Below, piece by piece: positions 17,693 through 27,356 of a DNA stretch of 64,000 bases. Source of the stretch: Cypionkella sp. (GTDB lineage: Bacteria; Pseudomonadota; Alphaproteobacteria; Rhodobacterales; Rhodobacteraceae); the NCBI RefSeq assembly GCF_028290025.1, contig NZ_JAQGKQ010000081.1, forward strand, positions 32,347 to 96,346, written 5' to 3'. The translations under genes and the position numbers were made by a program. Position 1 is the first letter of the stretch, and every line of letters starts with the position of its first letter. The notes below the pieces were generated by a model. It ran no database searches, was not told the DNA's origin, and saw only the letters and a list, made by a program, of their open reading frames with translations.

Positions 17693-19855
17693 TTAGGCGA
17701 GTTTACGCACGTCTTTCGCGCCAGCCGTGCCACGACCTGACAGCGAGGGATTCTCCATAAAGAAACGGTGACAGTTGAACGCGTTGCCGTCCACTGGCGG
17801 ATGCTCCCGCTTGTACGCGCCGCCCGGCTGCAACACCCAGGATTGTGTTTCATCGGCCAAATTTGCGGCCATGATCTGCCCAACAATTTGCGCCTGCACC
17901 GTCGGGTTGTGGATTTCGACCAGCGTCTCGACCCTGCGCGTCAGGTTGCGGCCCATCCAATCAGCTGAGGATATGAACACCCGTGCCTGTTTTGACGGCA
18001 GGCCATAACCGTTGCCAAAGCAGACAATCCGGCTGTGTTCCAAGAACCGCCCGACGATGGATTTCACGCGAATGTTCTCTGACAAGCCCTTGATTCCAGG
18101 GCGAACTCCGCAAATGCCGCGAATGATCAGGCTGATCTTTACCCCGGCTTTTGAGGCCGCATAAAACGCGTCAATCACGTCGGGGTCGATCAGCGAATTA
18201 ACCTTGCCCCAGATCTCCGCAGGCCGCCCCGCTTGCGCATGGACCGCCTCTGCCGCGATCATCTCTAGCAGTCGCGACTTCAACGTAAACGGAGAAATCG
18301 CAAGGTTTTCAAGACCTTGAGGCTCCACATAGCCCGACAGATAGTTGAACACCCGCGTCGCATCACGCCCCAAGGCGGCGTCACAGGTGAAAAAGCTGAG
18401 GTCGGTATACACTTTCGCAGTTATCGGATGGTAATTTCCGGTGCCATAATGCGTGTAGGTCACCAGATTTTCGCCCTCACGCCGCACAACCGTGCTGATT
18501 TTGGCGTGGGTTTTGTAATTCATAAACCCGTAAACCACATGCGCGCCGGCACGTTCCAACCGGCGTGACTGACGGATATTCGCCGCCTCATCAAACCGCG
18601 CTTTCAGCTCCACCAGTGCCGTCACCGACTTGCCAGCCTCGGCCGCTTCACACAAAGCAGCAACAATCGGGCTGTCCCACGAGGTGCGATATAGCGTCTG
18701 TTTGATCGCCAAAACATTCGGGTCGCGCGCGGCTTGTTCGAGATAATTGATAACCAAATCAAAGGTTTCGTAGGGGTGATGCAGCAGAATGTCTTTCTGC
18801 TTGATTGCGGCAAACAGATCGCCGTCGTGGTCTTCCACCCGCTCTGGCACACGCGGTTTGAAGCGTGGCCACAACAGATCTGGACGCTGTGACAGCACCA
18901 GTTCCTTGAGATCAGCGACGCCCAAAAGCCCGCGCACCTCTACCATTTCATCGGGCGTGACGCCCAATTCTTCCATGATCAACGCGCGCAACTCAGGCGG
19001 CGCACCTGACGAGAGCTTCAGGCGAATAACCTCACCGCGCCTGCGCCTTTTCAGCGCCGTTTCAAATTCGCGCACCAGATCTTCGGCCTCGTCTTCAACC
19101 TCAAGATCGCTGTCGCGCAGCACGCGGAACAGACAGTGGCCCCGGTCTTTATAGCCCGGGAACAGCATGTCGAGATGGATTAGCAGCAGTTCTTCCAGCG
19201 GCAAAAACCGATATTCACCATCTTTATCTGGCAGTCGCACAAACCGCGCGATCTGCTGCGGGATCGGCAACAGCGCCTGCAGCGTGCGATGATCGGTCTC
19301 GCGCTCCAGTTGCAACGCCAGCGAAAATCCGGCGTTTGGGATGAACGGAAACGGATGCGCCGGGTCAATCGCCAAGGGTGACAAAACCGGGAACACCTTG
19401 TTCAGAAAGTGATCTTCCAGAAACTTAAGATCGCGCATCGTGAGCTTAGACCGCGTCAGCAAGGTGATCCCCTGCACGTCCATCTGCTTTTTCAGCTTGT
19501 TGAACACCGCCTGCTGGGTGTGCATCAAGCGCCGCGCATTGGCGTGGATCAGCGTCAACTGCTCGGCAGCGGTGCGGCCATCCTCGGACAAAGTCTTGTT
19601 TTTCGCCCGCATCCAAGCCCGCAAGCCCGCCACCCGCACGGTGTAAAATTCATCGAGGTTGGTGGCCGAGATCGACAAAAACCGAAGCCGTTCCAGCAAA
19701 GGCACTGCCGGGTTCGAGGCTTCATCGAGCACCCGCCAGTTGAACGCCAGCCAGCTGAGCTCACGGTTGAAAAACCGACGCGGGCCGGTGATTTCAGCCT
19801 CGGGCACCTCAACGGGTGCTGCGAACGGGGTTTTGAGAAAGTCAGATTGGGTCAT
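17693..19855 (-). CDS. ppk: Polyphosphate kinase 1
   Basis: 720 residues, normal for PPK1, which reversibly builds polyphosphate from ATP. The phospholipase-D-like active sites are present: KTHAKI with the phosphorylated histidine followed by YTHYGTGNYHPITAKVYTD, and the second histidine in FLEHSRIVCFGNG. The N-terminal domain starts with RFFNRELSWLAFNWRVL. ATG 19855 is chosen because GAAGG lies just upstream; an earlier in-frame ATG at 19870 lacks a site. Confidence 0.95.
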   Translation of the reverse strand: MTQSDFLKTPFAAPVEVPEAEITGPRRFFNRELSWLAFNWRVLDEASNPAVPLLERLRFLSISATNLDEFYTVRVAGLRAWMRAKNKTLSEDGRTAAEQLTLIHANARRLMHTQQAVFNKLKKQMDVQGITLLTRSKLTMRDLKFLEDHFLNKVFPVLSPLAIDPAHPFPFIPNAGFSLALQLERETDHRTLQALLPIPQQIARFVRLPDKDGEYRFLPLEELLLIHLDMLFPGYKDRGHCLFRVLRDSDLEVEDEAEDLVREFETALKRRRRGEVIRLKLSSGAPPELRALIMEELGVTPDEMVEVRGLLGVADLKELVLSQRPDLLWPRFKPRVPERVEDHDGDLFAAIKQKDILLHHPYETFDLVINYLEQAARDPNVLAIKQTLYRTSWDSPIVAALCEAAEAGKSVTALVELKARFDEAANIRQSRRLERAGAHVVYGFMNYKTHAKISTVVRREGENLVTYTHYGTGNYHPITAKVYTDLSFFTCDAALGRDATRVFNYLSGYVEPQGLENLAISPFTLKSRLLEMIAAEAVHAQAGRPAEIWGKVNSLIDPDVIDAFYAASKAGVKISLIIRGICGVRPGIKGLSENIRVKSIVGRFLEHSRIVCFGNGYGLPSKQARVFISSADWMGRNLTRRVETLVEIHNPTVQAQIVGQIMAANLADETQSWVLQPGGAYKREHPPVDGNAFNCHRFFMENPSLSGRGTAGAKDVRKLA

Positions 19856-19899
19856 CGGGCCTTCATGCAACTAGGGCGTAACAGCAAGGTGACACTGTC

Positions 19900-20571
19900 T
19901 CACCGACCATCGGGCAAGTCCAGCACCTCGGCGGCCAATGCCCGTGAGATCGGTCGGCCGAGCGCAAGCGCGCGGGCATCGAGAAACTTCACCCATTCGC
20001 GCGCCGCGGCAAAAGACCGGTCCATCCGCGACACCAAAAAGCTGATCAGGTTCGGTGCCACCACGATCTGACGGTCGGCGAACAGCTTGATCAGCACCGC
20101 CGACAGTAGCATATCATCGGGCGGATCAAGCTGCGCCACGCTCGCCGCCTGCATCCGGCTGAGCAGATCCGGCAGCCGCAGCCCCCAATCGCGCGGCGGA
20201 GTGGTCGCCGTCACCAGCAACCCCTTCCCCGCGAGCAGATTGTGCAGATGGAACAGCGCCACCTCGGCCTCTGCATCCCCCGCAATCCGATCCGCGTTCT
20301 CAATGGCCACCGGACCTTCAGCCAGATCGTGCAGGTCGGCGTCTATCAATTTGGCGGCTGAGACCACCTCAGCCCCCGCCATTTCAGCCCAAACATGCGC
20401 GAGATGGGTTTTGCCCGCACCTTCCGGCCCAACCAGCAGCAACTTGCCCTCCGGCCAATCGCGCCACGCCTCAACCGCTGTCAAAGCTTGTTTATTGGCT
20501 TCAGACACGAAGAAATCTGCCCGCCGAAACGCCTCGCCGCTTGGCAAATCAAAAGCAAGTTGACGGCTCAC
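19900..20571 (-). CDS. hdaA: DnaA-related replication regulator (Hda type)
   Basis: 223 residues of the DnaA AAA+ family lacking the DNA-binding domain. N-terminal SRQLAFDLP fits a beta-clamp binding motif of Hda. The P-loop is GPEGAGKTHLAH, followed by AEGPVAIENADRI (Walker B region) and LPDLLSRMQAAS. Hda binds the DNA-loaded clamp and promotes ATP hydrolysis by DnaA to prevent re-initiation. It overlaps the upstream PerM-like gene by 4 bases, an arrangement common in Rhodobacterales. Confidence 0.87.
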   Translation of the reverse strand: MSRQLAFDLPSGEAFRRADFFVSEANKQALTAVEAWRDWPEGKLLLVGPEGAGKTHLAHVWAEMAGAEVVSAAKLIDADLHDLAEGPVAIENADRIAGDAEAEVALFHLHNLLAGKGLLVTATTPPRDWGLRLPDLLSRMQAASVAQLDPPDDMLLSAVLIKLFADRQIVVAPNLISFLVSRMDRSFAAAREWVKFLDARALALGRPISRALAAEVLDLPDGR

Positions 20572-21662
20572 CGAACATCCTCATCAACCACCCGATCCAC
20601 CGCATTTGGACCGGTAACACCTTGATACAAAACGCTTGCCTGATATTGCGCCATCGCAAACCGGATCAGCACGCCCATCGCTGCTGCCACTGGAACCGCC
20701 ACCAACATGCCGACAAAGCCGAACAAAGACCCGAACACCGACAGCGCGAACATCAGCCAAACCGGATGCAAGCCCACCGACTTGCCGACCAGTTTCGGCG
20801 TCAGAACATTGCCTTCAAGGAACTGCCCAACGGCAAAAACCCCCGCCACCAGCCCAATCGACACCCAATCGCCCCAAAACTGAAACAGCGCCAGCCCAAT
20901 CGCCAACGCTCCACCCAGCAGCGCACCGACATAGGGAATAAAGGTGATCGCCCCGGCAATCGCCCCCACCACCAGCCCAAACTGCAAGCCCACCAGCATC
21001 AGCCCGGTGGCATAATACGCGCCCAACGTCACGCAAACCGTAAGCTGGCCGCGCACGAAGGCCGACAAAGCGTCATTGATCTCGCGGGCCAACCGGCGCA
21101 CCACCGGGGCATGATCGCGCGGCAACATCGCGTCAATCCGTGCCACCATATGATCCCAGTCGAGCAGCATGTAAAACGTCACCACCGGCACCACGACGAT
21201 GAACACCACCGCCGACAGCAAGCTTAAAGCCGAGGTCAAAACCCCCTGCGCCAAAGCCGCGCCCTTGGCCTGAATAGCCGCACCAATTTCGGCCAAAGTG
21301 GTTCGCATGGTCGAGGTGCTGTCGGTAAGTTCGGGGAATTTCTCAATCATAAAGCCCTGCAGCCGCCGCGCAATCTCGGGTGCCGCGTTGATCAGGGCCG
21401 AGGTTTGCTGGATCAGCGTGGGGATAACCGACAACACCAACAAAACCATCGCAAGCAGGCCGACCAGCGTGATCACCGTGGTGGCAGCCACACGGGAAAG
21501 TCCCAGTCGCTGCAACCGATCCGCCACGGGATCAAGGAAATAAGCCATAGCCCCGCCGACCAGAAACGGCAGTATCACCGAGCCTAAAAGCATCAGTAGC
21601 AAAAACAGCACCACCAAAGCGATGCACCAGTATTTCACCTGCTCGCGCACCGGAAGTGCCAT
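20568..21662 (-). CDS. AI-2E/PerM-family membrane protein
   Basis: 364 residues with about seven or eight membrane segments and the family pattern LPFLVGGAMAYFLDPVADRLQRLGLSR at the start (shown here only as a style, positions 25-50) and a C-terminal PKLVGKSVGLHPVWLMFAL. The family includes TqsA and PerM; transported substrate is unknown. ATG 21662 has AAAAGGGGCG upstream, whereas the longer frame begins in non-coding sequence. ATGA overlap couples it to hda. Confidence 0.85.
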   Translation of the reverse strand: MALPVREQVKYWCIALVVLFLLLMLLGSVILPFLVGGAMAYFLDPVADRLQRLGLSRVAATTVITLVGLLAMVLLVLSVIPTLIQQTSALINAAPEIARRLQGFMIEKFPELTDSTSTMRTTLAEIGAAIQAKGAALAQGVLTSALSLLSAVVFIVVVPVVTFYMLLDWDHMVARIDAMLPRDHAPVVRRLAREINDALSAFVRGQLTVCVTLGAYYATGLMLVGLQFGLVVGAIAGAITFIPYVGALLGGALAIGLALFQFWGDWVSIGLVAGVFAVGQFLEGNVLTPKLVGKSVGLHPVWLMFALSVFGSLFGFVGMLVAVPVAAAMGVLIRFAMAQYQASVLYQGVTGPNAVDRVVDEDVR

Positions 21663-21801
21663 TTGATCGCCCCTTTTAACTCGCCCGACATATCGCCTCT
21701 GGACGCTGACGTTGCAAGAGATAGGCGCGAGAGGATGAGAGATCGGGGGCGCAATCACCGCGAAAACCGACAATATCCCTGCGAAAAGCTTTGAAACGGC
21801 C

Positions 21802-21819
21802 CATAAGCAGCTGCTTATG
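21802..21819. promoter_or_regulatory. 18-bp perfect palindrome in a divergent gap, candidate operator
   Basis: CATAAGCAG-CTGCTTATG is fully self-complementary. It lies in the 312-bp gap (21663-21974) between the PerM-like gene and the PepSY-cytochrome-LuxR genes, about 140-155 bp from each start. No T-run follows. Apart from it I see no gene in the gap. The LuxR-type regulator encoded downstream is one possible binder. Confidence 0.45.
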
Positions 21820-21974
21820 CCCGCGAAACTAAGCCCGAAGCCAATAGAATTGCCGCTTAAAGCCGGCCAGTTCAGGTCAAGCCCGCCGCCATCTTAACGC
21901 TGCGACGGGCTGAATGGCAGCTCGCCCACTAACCCAAGGCTACCGAAATCGGGGCCTCCTTAAAGGAACACAAA

Positions 21975-22241
21975 ATGTCTCGCACATTGCTTCTGACCCT
22001 CGCCCTGCTCGCCACCCCTTTTGCCGGCTTGGCGATGCCCGCTGTCGGCGATATCGTCGGGTCCAACGCTGAAACCGTCAAAGCCGCGCTGGAGAAGGCT
22101 GGCTGTCCGGTTGATATGTTTGAGGCCGAAGACGGCAAAATCGAAGCCGTCTGCACCGATACCGCGACCGCCAAGAAAATGGATGTCGCTATTGACCCAG
22201 CCAATGGCGCGGTTGTTTCGATCAAAGAGAGCAACGATTGA
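21975..22241 (+). CDS. Small secreted PepSY-like protein
   Basis: 88 residues with a signal peptide (MSRTLLLTLALLATPFAGLA) and a mature part like PepSY/YpeB-type domains: DIVGSNAETVKAALEKAG and EDGKIEAVCTDTATAKKMDV. Two cysteines in the mature part could form a disulphide. It overlaps the next gene in the junction TGATG. PepSY proteins next to cytochrome b561 genes suggest a membrane redox or haem-associated role. Confidence 0.8.
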   Translation: MSRTLLLTLALLATPFAGLAMPAVGDIVGSNAETVKAALEKAGCPVDMFEAEDGKIEAVCTDTATAKKMDVAIDPANGAVVSIKESND

Positions 22242-22906
22242 TGGCCGAAACAGCAATGGGGGGCGCTCGCCCCCCAACCCCGCGCCCCCCTGCCCTGTGG
22301 GACCGCATTGTGCGGCTCAGCCACTGGGGCATCGTCGTCGTCATTCTGGCCAACGAGGTGTTTACCAAAGGCGGCAGCCCGCTGCATGTCTGGTTTGGCT
22401 GGGGTGGGCTTGCCCTGCTTGTGCTGCGGCTAGCTTGGGGCATCATCGGCAACCCCGAGGCGCGATTTTCGGCGTTTCCGCCCAACCCGCTCGCTGCCCT
22501 GCGCCACCTGAAACTGCTGCTGATCGGCAAACCGCGCAGTTACGCCAGCCATAACCCGGCAGGCGCGATGATGGCTTACGCTTTATGGGCCTGCATCGGG
22601 ATCATGGTCGCGACGGGTCTGAGCATGTCCGGTGCCAACCCGTTTGCGGTGGCCGCGCGCCAAGCGATCATCGACCAAGGCGACTGGTCGCAACTTGTGA
22701 AAACCGGCGACGCGGGCGAGGATGAAGCTGACGGCTGGGTGAAAGATGTGCACGAGACCACCGCAAATCTGATCTTGCTGCTGGTGGCGCTGCATATCGG
22801 CGGCGTTGTGGTCGAAAGTATGATAATGCGGCACAATCTGGTTCCGGCGATGCTAATGGGGCGCCGCAAAGACCAAGCTGCGCTGAACGGAAAATTGGGG
22901 AAGTAG
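22241..22906 (+). CDS. Cytochrome b561-type membrane haem protein
   Basis: 221 residues with four membrane helices of the Ni/Fe-hydrogenase-like cytochrome b561 family. Haem-ligand histidines are visible in WDRIVRLSHWGIVV, LHVWFGWGGL and VHETTANLILLLVALHIGGV. It passes electrons across or along the inner membrane, often to a small periplasmic haem protein. The loop GDWSQLVKTGDAGEDEADG is periplasmic by position. Start ATG 22241 overlaps the PepSY stop; an adjacent upstream TTG is less likely. Confidence 0.88.
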   Translation: MAETAMGGARPPTPRPPALWDRIVRLSHWGIVVVILANEVFTKGGSPLHVWFGWGGLALLVLRLAWGIIGNPEARFSAFPPNPLAALRHLKLLLIGKPRSYASHNPAGAMMAYALWACIGIMVATGLSMSGANPFAVAARQAIIDQGDWSQLVKTGDAGEDEADGWVKDVHETTANLILLLVALHIGGVVVESMIMRHNLVPAMLMGRRKDQAALNGKLGK

Positions 22907-22913
22907 CCACGAG

Positions 22914-23438
22914 ATGAGCTTTCTAGCCGAATTGAAAGACAGCAAGGGCGGCCGCCCCGCCGTGCTTGCTTTGGTTGTCTTGTTGCAAACCTCAGCGGCG
23001 GTATTTTTCGTGGCCAACGTTGTCAACGAGGGCTCCGAAGATGGCTTGGGGCCGCAACTTTGGATGCAGGCGCTGGTGACACTGGCGCTGATCGTGGGGG
23101 TGGTGCTCGGCACTTTGGAATTGCGCCGCGCGCTTAACCATCAGCAGGCGCAAGACGCCACAATCGCCAAGGCCAGCGGCGAGATGCATCAGGTGATCCA
23201 AGCCCAGTTTGAGGCTTGGCATCTCAGCACTGCCGAGCGCGACGTCGCTTATCTCGCGCTCAAAGGCTCGGATGTGGCGGAAATCGCCAGCGCGCGTAAC
23301 GCAGCCCCCGGCACCGTGCGCGCGCAATTATCCGCGATCTACAGCAAAGCCGGGATCAGCGGCCGCGCTCAATTTGCCGCGCATTTCGTAGAAGACCTAC
23401 TTGCCGAAGGCTTGCCGGGTGAGCCTGCGGCGTCCTGA
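22914..23438 (+). CDS. Membrane-tethered LuxR-type transcriptional regulator
   Basis: 174 residues. Two hydrophobic helices (about residues 16-38 and 50-68) are followed by a short linker and a LuxR/GerE helix-turn-helix (LSTAERDVAYLALKGSDVAE, then IASARNAAPGTVRAQLSAIY). There is no receiver or autoinducer domain. The protein therefore probably senses something at the membrane. It begins 7 bases after the cytochrome b561 gene, so redox state of that cytochrome is an attractive but unproven input. Confidence 0.85.
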   Translation: MSFLAELKDSKGGRPAVLALVVLLQTSAAVFFVANVVNEGSEDGLGPQLWMQALVTLALIVGVVLGTLELRRALNHQQAQDATIAKASGEMHQVIQAQFEAWHLSTAERDVAYLALKGSDVAEIASARNAAPGTVRAQLSAIYSKAGISGRAQFAAHFVEDLLAEGLPGEPAAS

Positions 23439-23497
23439 TCGCACGGTTTTGTCAAATTGAACCGTGACTACAGCTCACCCGCAAGCATCGCCATGCG

Positions 23498-23568
23498 TTA
23501 ACAAAGCCTTAACGCGCGGTGCAACCCATTGAAAACATGGCCACCCCTAGCCTGTCCACGCATGGACA
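23498..23568 (+). repeat. Three-part intergenic element, copy 1
   Basis: TTAA-N7-TTAAC (23498-23513, an exact CtrA-type site), CATTGA at 23527 and TGTCCACG-CATGGACA at 23553-23568. The offsets from the first TTAA are 29 and 55 bases. Two further copies are at 39812 and 59612. This copy lies upstream of proS; an imperfect CACGGTT hairpin at 23442-23466 precedes it. Confidence 0.6.
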
Positions 23569-23650
23569 CCCCATATTCCCCCAAACCCCGCGCTTGCCTG
23601 CCCCCCGTCAACCCGTTAGGAAAGCCCAAACCCCAATCCATGAGGCCGCG

Positions 23651-24988
23651 ATGCGCGTTTCCCGTTACTTTATGCCCGTCCTGAAGGAAAATCCCGCCGA
23701 GGCGCAGATCGTCTCGCACCGCTATATGCTGCGGGCGGGGATGATCAAACAGCAGGCGGCTGGCATATATTCGTGGCTGCCGCTCGGCCTGCGGGTGCTG
23801 AACCGCATCCAGACCATCGTGCATGAGGAACAACAACGCGCGGGGCATATTCCGCTGCTGATGCCCACCCTGCAACCCGCCGATCTGTGGCGCGAGAGCG
23901 GTCGATATGATGACTACGGCCAGGAAATGCTGCGGATCAAAGACCGTCAGGATCGCGAGATGCTGTATGGCCCGACGAATGAGGAGATGATCACCGACAT
24001 CTTCCGCGCCCATGTCAACAGCTACAAAGACCTGCCGCTGACTTTGTATCACATCCAGTGGAAGTTCCGCGACGAGATGCGGCCACGTTTCGGCGTGATG
24101 CGGGGGCGTGAGTTCCTGATGAAAGACGGCTATAACTTTGACGTCGATAAAGCCGCCGCCCTGCACGCCTACAACCGCCATATGGTCAGCTACCTGCGCA
24201 CCTACGAACGCATGGGCCTGACCGCGATTCCGATGCGCGCAGACAGCGGCCCGATTGGCGGCGAGGACACGCATGAGTTCCTCGTGCTGGCAGCGACGGG
24301 CGAGTCCGAGGTGTTCTTCGACAGTGCCGTCACCGACCTGCGCCTTGGCAACCGTGAAGTTGATTACGACAACCGCGAGGAAGTCGCATCGGTCTGCAAA
24401 GAGTTCACCACCTTGTATGCGCGCACTGACGAGACCCACGATCAGGCGTTGTTCGACGCCATCCCGGAAGAGCGTCGCAAAGTCGCGCGCGGCATCGAAG
24501 TCGGTCAGATTTTCTACTTTGGCACCAAGTATTCTGAAGCCATGGGCGCTACCGTGGTCACCGCAGACGGCTCCAAAGTTCCGGTTGAGATGGGTTCGCA
24601 CGGCATTGGCGTCTCTCGCCTGCTCGGCGCGATCATCGAGGCCAGCCATGACGACAAGGGCATCATCTGGCCGGAGGGTGTGACGCCGTTCCCGGTTGGC
24701 ATCGTGAACCTGAAACAAGGCGACGCCGCCGCCGATGCGGCTTGCGAAGGTCTGTATAAAGCCCTCGCCGCCAAAGGATTGGAAGCTTTGTATGATGACC
24801 GCGAGGAACGTGCGGGCGCGAAGTTTGCCACGATGGACCTGATCGGTCTGCCATGGCGCATCACCGTCGGCCCGCGTGGGTTGGCGAATGGCGTGGTGGA
24901 ATTGACCTCGCGCCGCACCGGGGTGTCAGAAGAACTGACGCCAGAAGCCGCCGTTGCAAAGCTCGTCGAGATTTACGCAGGCATCTGA
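23651..24988 (+). CDS. proS: Prolyl-tRNA synthetase, short alphaproteobacterial form
   Basis: 445 residues charging tRNA-Pro. Class II motifs are visible: motif 2 region [21 protein letters not shown] (in part) and motif 3 [15 protein letters not shown]. The length shows that the editing insertion of about 180 residues found in E. coli ProRS is absent, as is usual in alphaproteobacteria. ATG 23651 has GAGG seven bases upstream; the longer frame begins in the three-part element. A strong terminator follows. Confidence 0.95.
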   Translation: MRVSRYFMPVLKENPAEAQIVSHRYMLRAGMIKQQAAGIYSWLPLGLRVLNRIQTIVHEEQQRAGHIPLLMPTLQPADLWRESGRYDDYGQEMLRIKDRQDREMLYGPTNEEMITDIFRAHVNSYKDLPLTLYHIQWKFRDEMRPRFGVMRGREFLMKDGYNFDVDKAAALHAYNRHMVSYLRTYERMGLTAIPMRADSGPIGGEDTHEFLVLAATGESEVFFDSAVTDLRLGNREVDYDNREEVASVCKEFTTLYARTDETHDQALFDAIPEERRKVARGIEVGQIFYFGTKYSEAMGATVVTADGSKVPVEMGSHGIGVSRLLGAIIEASHDDKGIIWPEGVTPFPVGIVNLKQGDAAADAACEGLYKALAAKGLEALYDDREERAGAKFATMDLIGLPWRITVGPRGLANGVVELTSRRTGVSEELTPEAAVAKLVEIYAGI

Positions 24989-25010
24989 GCCAACCCGAAG
25001 ACAACAAACG

Positions 25011-25035
25011 GCCTCCGCTTCGGCGGAGGCTTTTT
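25011..25035 (+). terminator. Rho-independent terminator of proS
   Basis: Perfect 8-bp stem GCCTCCGC / GCGGAGGC with TTCG tetraloop followed by TTTTT, 22 bases after the proS stop. Confidence 0.9.
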
Positions 25036-25145
25036 GTTGCGAGCCATCGCGGCAGCCGTCGAAAATTTAAACTAAGCGGTTGCCGCCCGCGCCATACACC
25101 CTATCCTGCGCCCAAAGCAGGCGGCTAGAGGATGGTTTTGAGCGG

Positions 25146-26240
25146 ATGGTTCTAACAAATGTTCTGGTCTGTGCGACCGTGCTTCTGGTGGCAGCCACGC
25201 TGTTGCCGATGCTGCAAACAACGCTCTGGTGGGTGCGCGCGCTAGAGTTTCCCCGCGTGCAGATTGTCAGCCTGCAAGCGCTGACATTTCTCGCAGCACT
25301 TGGGTTAGGCAGCCAAAGCGGCCTCGTGATTATGCTGGTGCTGGCCGCCGCCATGGCATTACAAATCCTGCACATCTGGCCATTCAGCCCGCTATGCGCC
25401 AAGGAAATGCAAAAGGCCCAGCCCGGTGCAGCCCAAAATCAGGTGACCTGCCTCGCGATCAACGTGCTGATGGAAAACACCAATCACGCCGCCGTCTTGG
25501 CCGAAATCGACCGGCTCGACCCCGATGTGCTGTTCTTGATGGAGACAGATGCTGCGTGGAATACCGCCGTCACCCCGGCGCTTTCGGGCTATCCAACCGT
25601 GCTGCGTGAGATCAAAGACAATTACTACGGCCTGATCTTTGCCACCCGGCTTAAAGTGCGCAGCGCCCGCGTCTCTTATCTTTCGGTCGAAGACACGCCT
25701 TCGGTGCTGGCTGAACTCGAAGCCCCAGACGGCACGCCGTTCCGTTTTGTCGGCCTGCATCCGAAACCCCCGGTGCCGGGTGAAGACACCGAAGGCCGTG
25801 ATGCCGAGGTGGCGTACGCCGCTCGCCATGCCCGCGATACCGATCTTCCGGTGATCACGATGGGCGATTTCAACACCCCGGCTTGGTCGCAAATCTCGCA
25901 CCGCTTCAAGGCCGTTGGTGGCTATCTTGACCCGCGCGTCGGGCGCGGTCTGCTGTCGAGCTTCGATGCACGGCGCTGGTGGATGCGGATGCCAATTGAC
26001 CAGTTTTATGCCACCGAAGACGTCAGTCTCATCAGCTTTCAGCGCGGCAACTTTGTCGGCTCCGATCACTTTCCGATGTCAGCCAAAATCCGCTTCAACG
26101 ATCCTGACACCGCCCGTCAGCTTAATCGCCGCGTCACCGCCTTGCCCGACGCCGAGGAAGCGCGCATCCTACAGGCGATTGAGCGGCAGGGCAGCCGCCT
26201 CAGTCAGATCATTCGCCCGACCACCCCGCCGCTGCTGTAA
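25146..26240 (+). CDS. Membrane-anchored endonuclease/exonuclease/phosphatase-family protein
   Basis: 364 residues. Three hydrophobic helices occupy roughly residues 1-85, followed by an EEP domain that probably faces the periplasm: INVLMENTNHAAV, FLMETDAAWN, GLHPKPPVPG, VITMGDFNTPAW and GSDHFPMSAKIRF carry the metal and catalytic residues. The architecture is like YafD-type proteins. The start at 25146 is tentative, as no strong ribosome site is visible. Substrate unknown. Confidence 0.82.
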   Translation: MVLTNVLVCATVLLVAATLLPMLQTTLWWVRALEFPRVQIVSLQALTFLAALGLGSQSGLVIMLVLAAAMALQILHIWPFSPLCAKEMQKAQPGAAQNQVTCLAINVLMENTNHAAVLAEIDRLDPDVLFLMETDAAWNTAVTPALSGYPTVLREIKDNYYGLIFATRLKVRSARVSYLSVEDTPSVLAELEAPDGTPFRFVGLHPKPPVPGEDTEGRDAEVAYAARHARDTDLPVITMGDFNTPAWSQISHRFKAVGGYLDPRVGRGLLSSFDARRWWMRMPIDQFYATEDVSLISFQRGNFVGSDHFPMSAKIRFNDPDTARQLNRRVTALPDAEEARILQAIERQGSRLSQIIRPTTPPLL

Positions 26241-26270
26241 ACTCGGCGCCACCATTCTAGGAGCATCATC

Positions 26271-27260
26271 ATGGACTATCGTCGCTTGGGAAAATCTGGC
26301 CTGAAGGTCTCGGAGTTTTCGTTCGGCTCGTGGGTGACTTTCGGCAAACAGGTCGATGGCAATGATGCCAAGTCATTGATGACAATAGCCTATGACGCGG
26401 GCGTCAACTTTTTCGACAATGCCGAAGGCTATGAGGCGGGCAATTCTGAACTGGTGATGGGTCAGGCGCTGAACAGCCTTGGCTGGACCCGCGACAGCTA
26501 TATCGTGTCGTCGAAAGTGTTCTGGGGCGGCGAGAAACCCACCCAACGCGGGCTTTCCGCCAAGCATGTGACCGAGGCGGCCCACGCCGCTTTGCGCCGT
26601 TTGCAGGTCGATTACCTCGACCTTTACTTCTGCCACCGCCCTGACATTGACACCCCGATTGAGGAAACCGTGCGGGCGATGCACAACCTGATCACCCAAG
26701 GCAAAGTGCTGTATTGGGGCACCTCGGAATGGTCGGCGCAGCAGATCACCGAGGCGCATATGGTCGCCCGCGCCGCTGGTCTGACCCCGCCGACGATGGA
26801 GCAACCGCAGTATAACCTGTTTGAGCGGCAGAAGGTTGAGGCTGATTACGCGCCGCTTTATGACAGCGTTGGGCTTGGCACGACGATCTGGTCGCCGCTC
26901 GCCTCGGGCATTCTGACCGGCAAATACAACGCGGCGATCCCGAACGACAGCCGGATGACCCTGCCCGGCTATGAATGGCTGCGCGATATGCTGGCCTCGG
27001 AGGCGGGGCAGGCCAAGCTGGCAAAAACCCGCAGCTTGAGCGATCTGGCGGATAAAGCGGGCCTGCCGCTGGCGCATTTGGCGCTGCTCTGGTGTCTTGC
27101 CAACCCGCGCGTCTCAACCGTGATTTTGGGTGCCTCGCGCGCCAGCCAGCTTAGCGATAACCTTGAGGCGTTGAAATCCAAAGCCAAAATGACCCCCGAA
27201 GTGATGGCCGAGGTTGAGACGATCATGGCCAACAAACCAACGGCGGCGCAAAGGTTCTGA
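26271..27260 (+). CDS. Aldo/keto reductase (Kv-beta/YghZ type)
   Basis: 329 residues, TIM-barrel NADPH-dependent reductase. Catalytic tetrad context is present: DNAEGYEAGNSE (Asp, Tyr), SSKVFWGG (Lys) and YFCHRPDIDTP (His). The C-terminal cofactor loop is STVILGASRASQLSDNLEAL. It is closest in style to the voltage-gated potassium channel beta-subunit-like reductases that detoxify aldehydes such as methylglyoxal. ATG 26271 follows AGGAGC. Confidence 0.9.
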   Translation: MDYRRLGKSGLKVSEFSFGSWVTFGKQVDGNDAKSLMTIAYDAGVNFFDNAEGYEAGNSELVMGQALNSLGWTRDSYIVSSKVFWGGEKPTQRGLSAKHVTEAAHAALRRLQVDYLDLYFCHRPDIDTPIEETVRAMHNLITQGKVLYWGTSEWSAQQITEAHMVARAAGLTPPTMEQPQYNLFERQKVEADYAPLYDSVGLGTTIWSPLASGILTGKYNAAIPNDSRMTLPGYEWLRDMLASEAGQAKLAKTRSLSDLADKAGLPLAHLALLWCLANPRVSTVILGASRASQLSDNLEALKSKAKMTPEVMAEVETIMANKPTAAQRF

Positions 27261-27302
27261 GGCTCTCAGATTGACCAGCTCGCGCAGTTGGGCAAGGTTG
27301 CG

Positions 27303-27354
27303 AGGGGGGCTAGCCCCCCTCAGACCCCCCAGGATATTTGAGCACAGAGGATGA
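27303..27354 (+). repeat. Dispersed intergenic repeat, copy C
   Basis: Hairpin GGGGGGCTAGCCCCCC then CCCCCCAGGATATTTGAGCAC and AGAGGATGACC. The AGAGG of the repeat serves as the ribosome-binding site of the ThuA-like gene starting at 27357. Confidence 0.6.
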
Positions 27355-27356
27355 CC

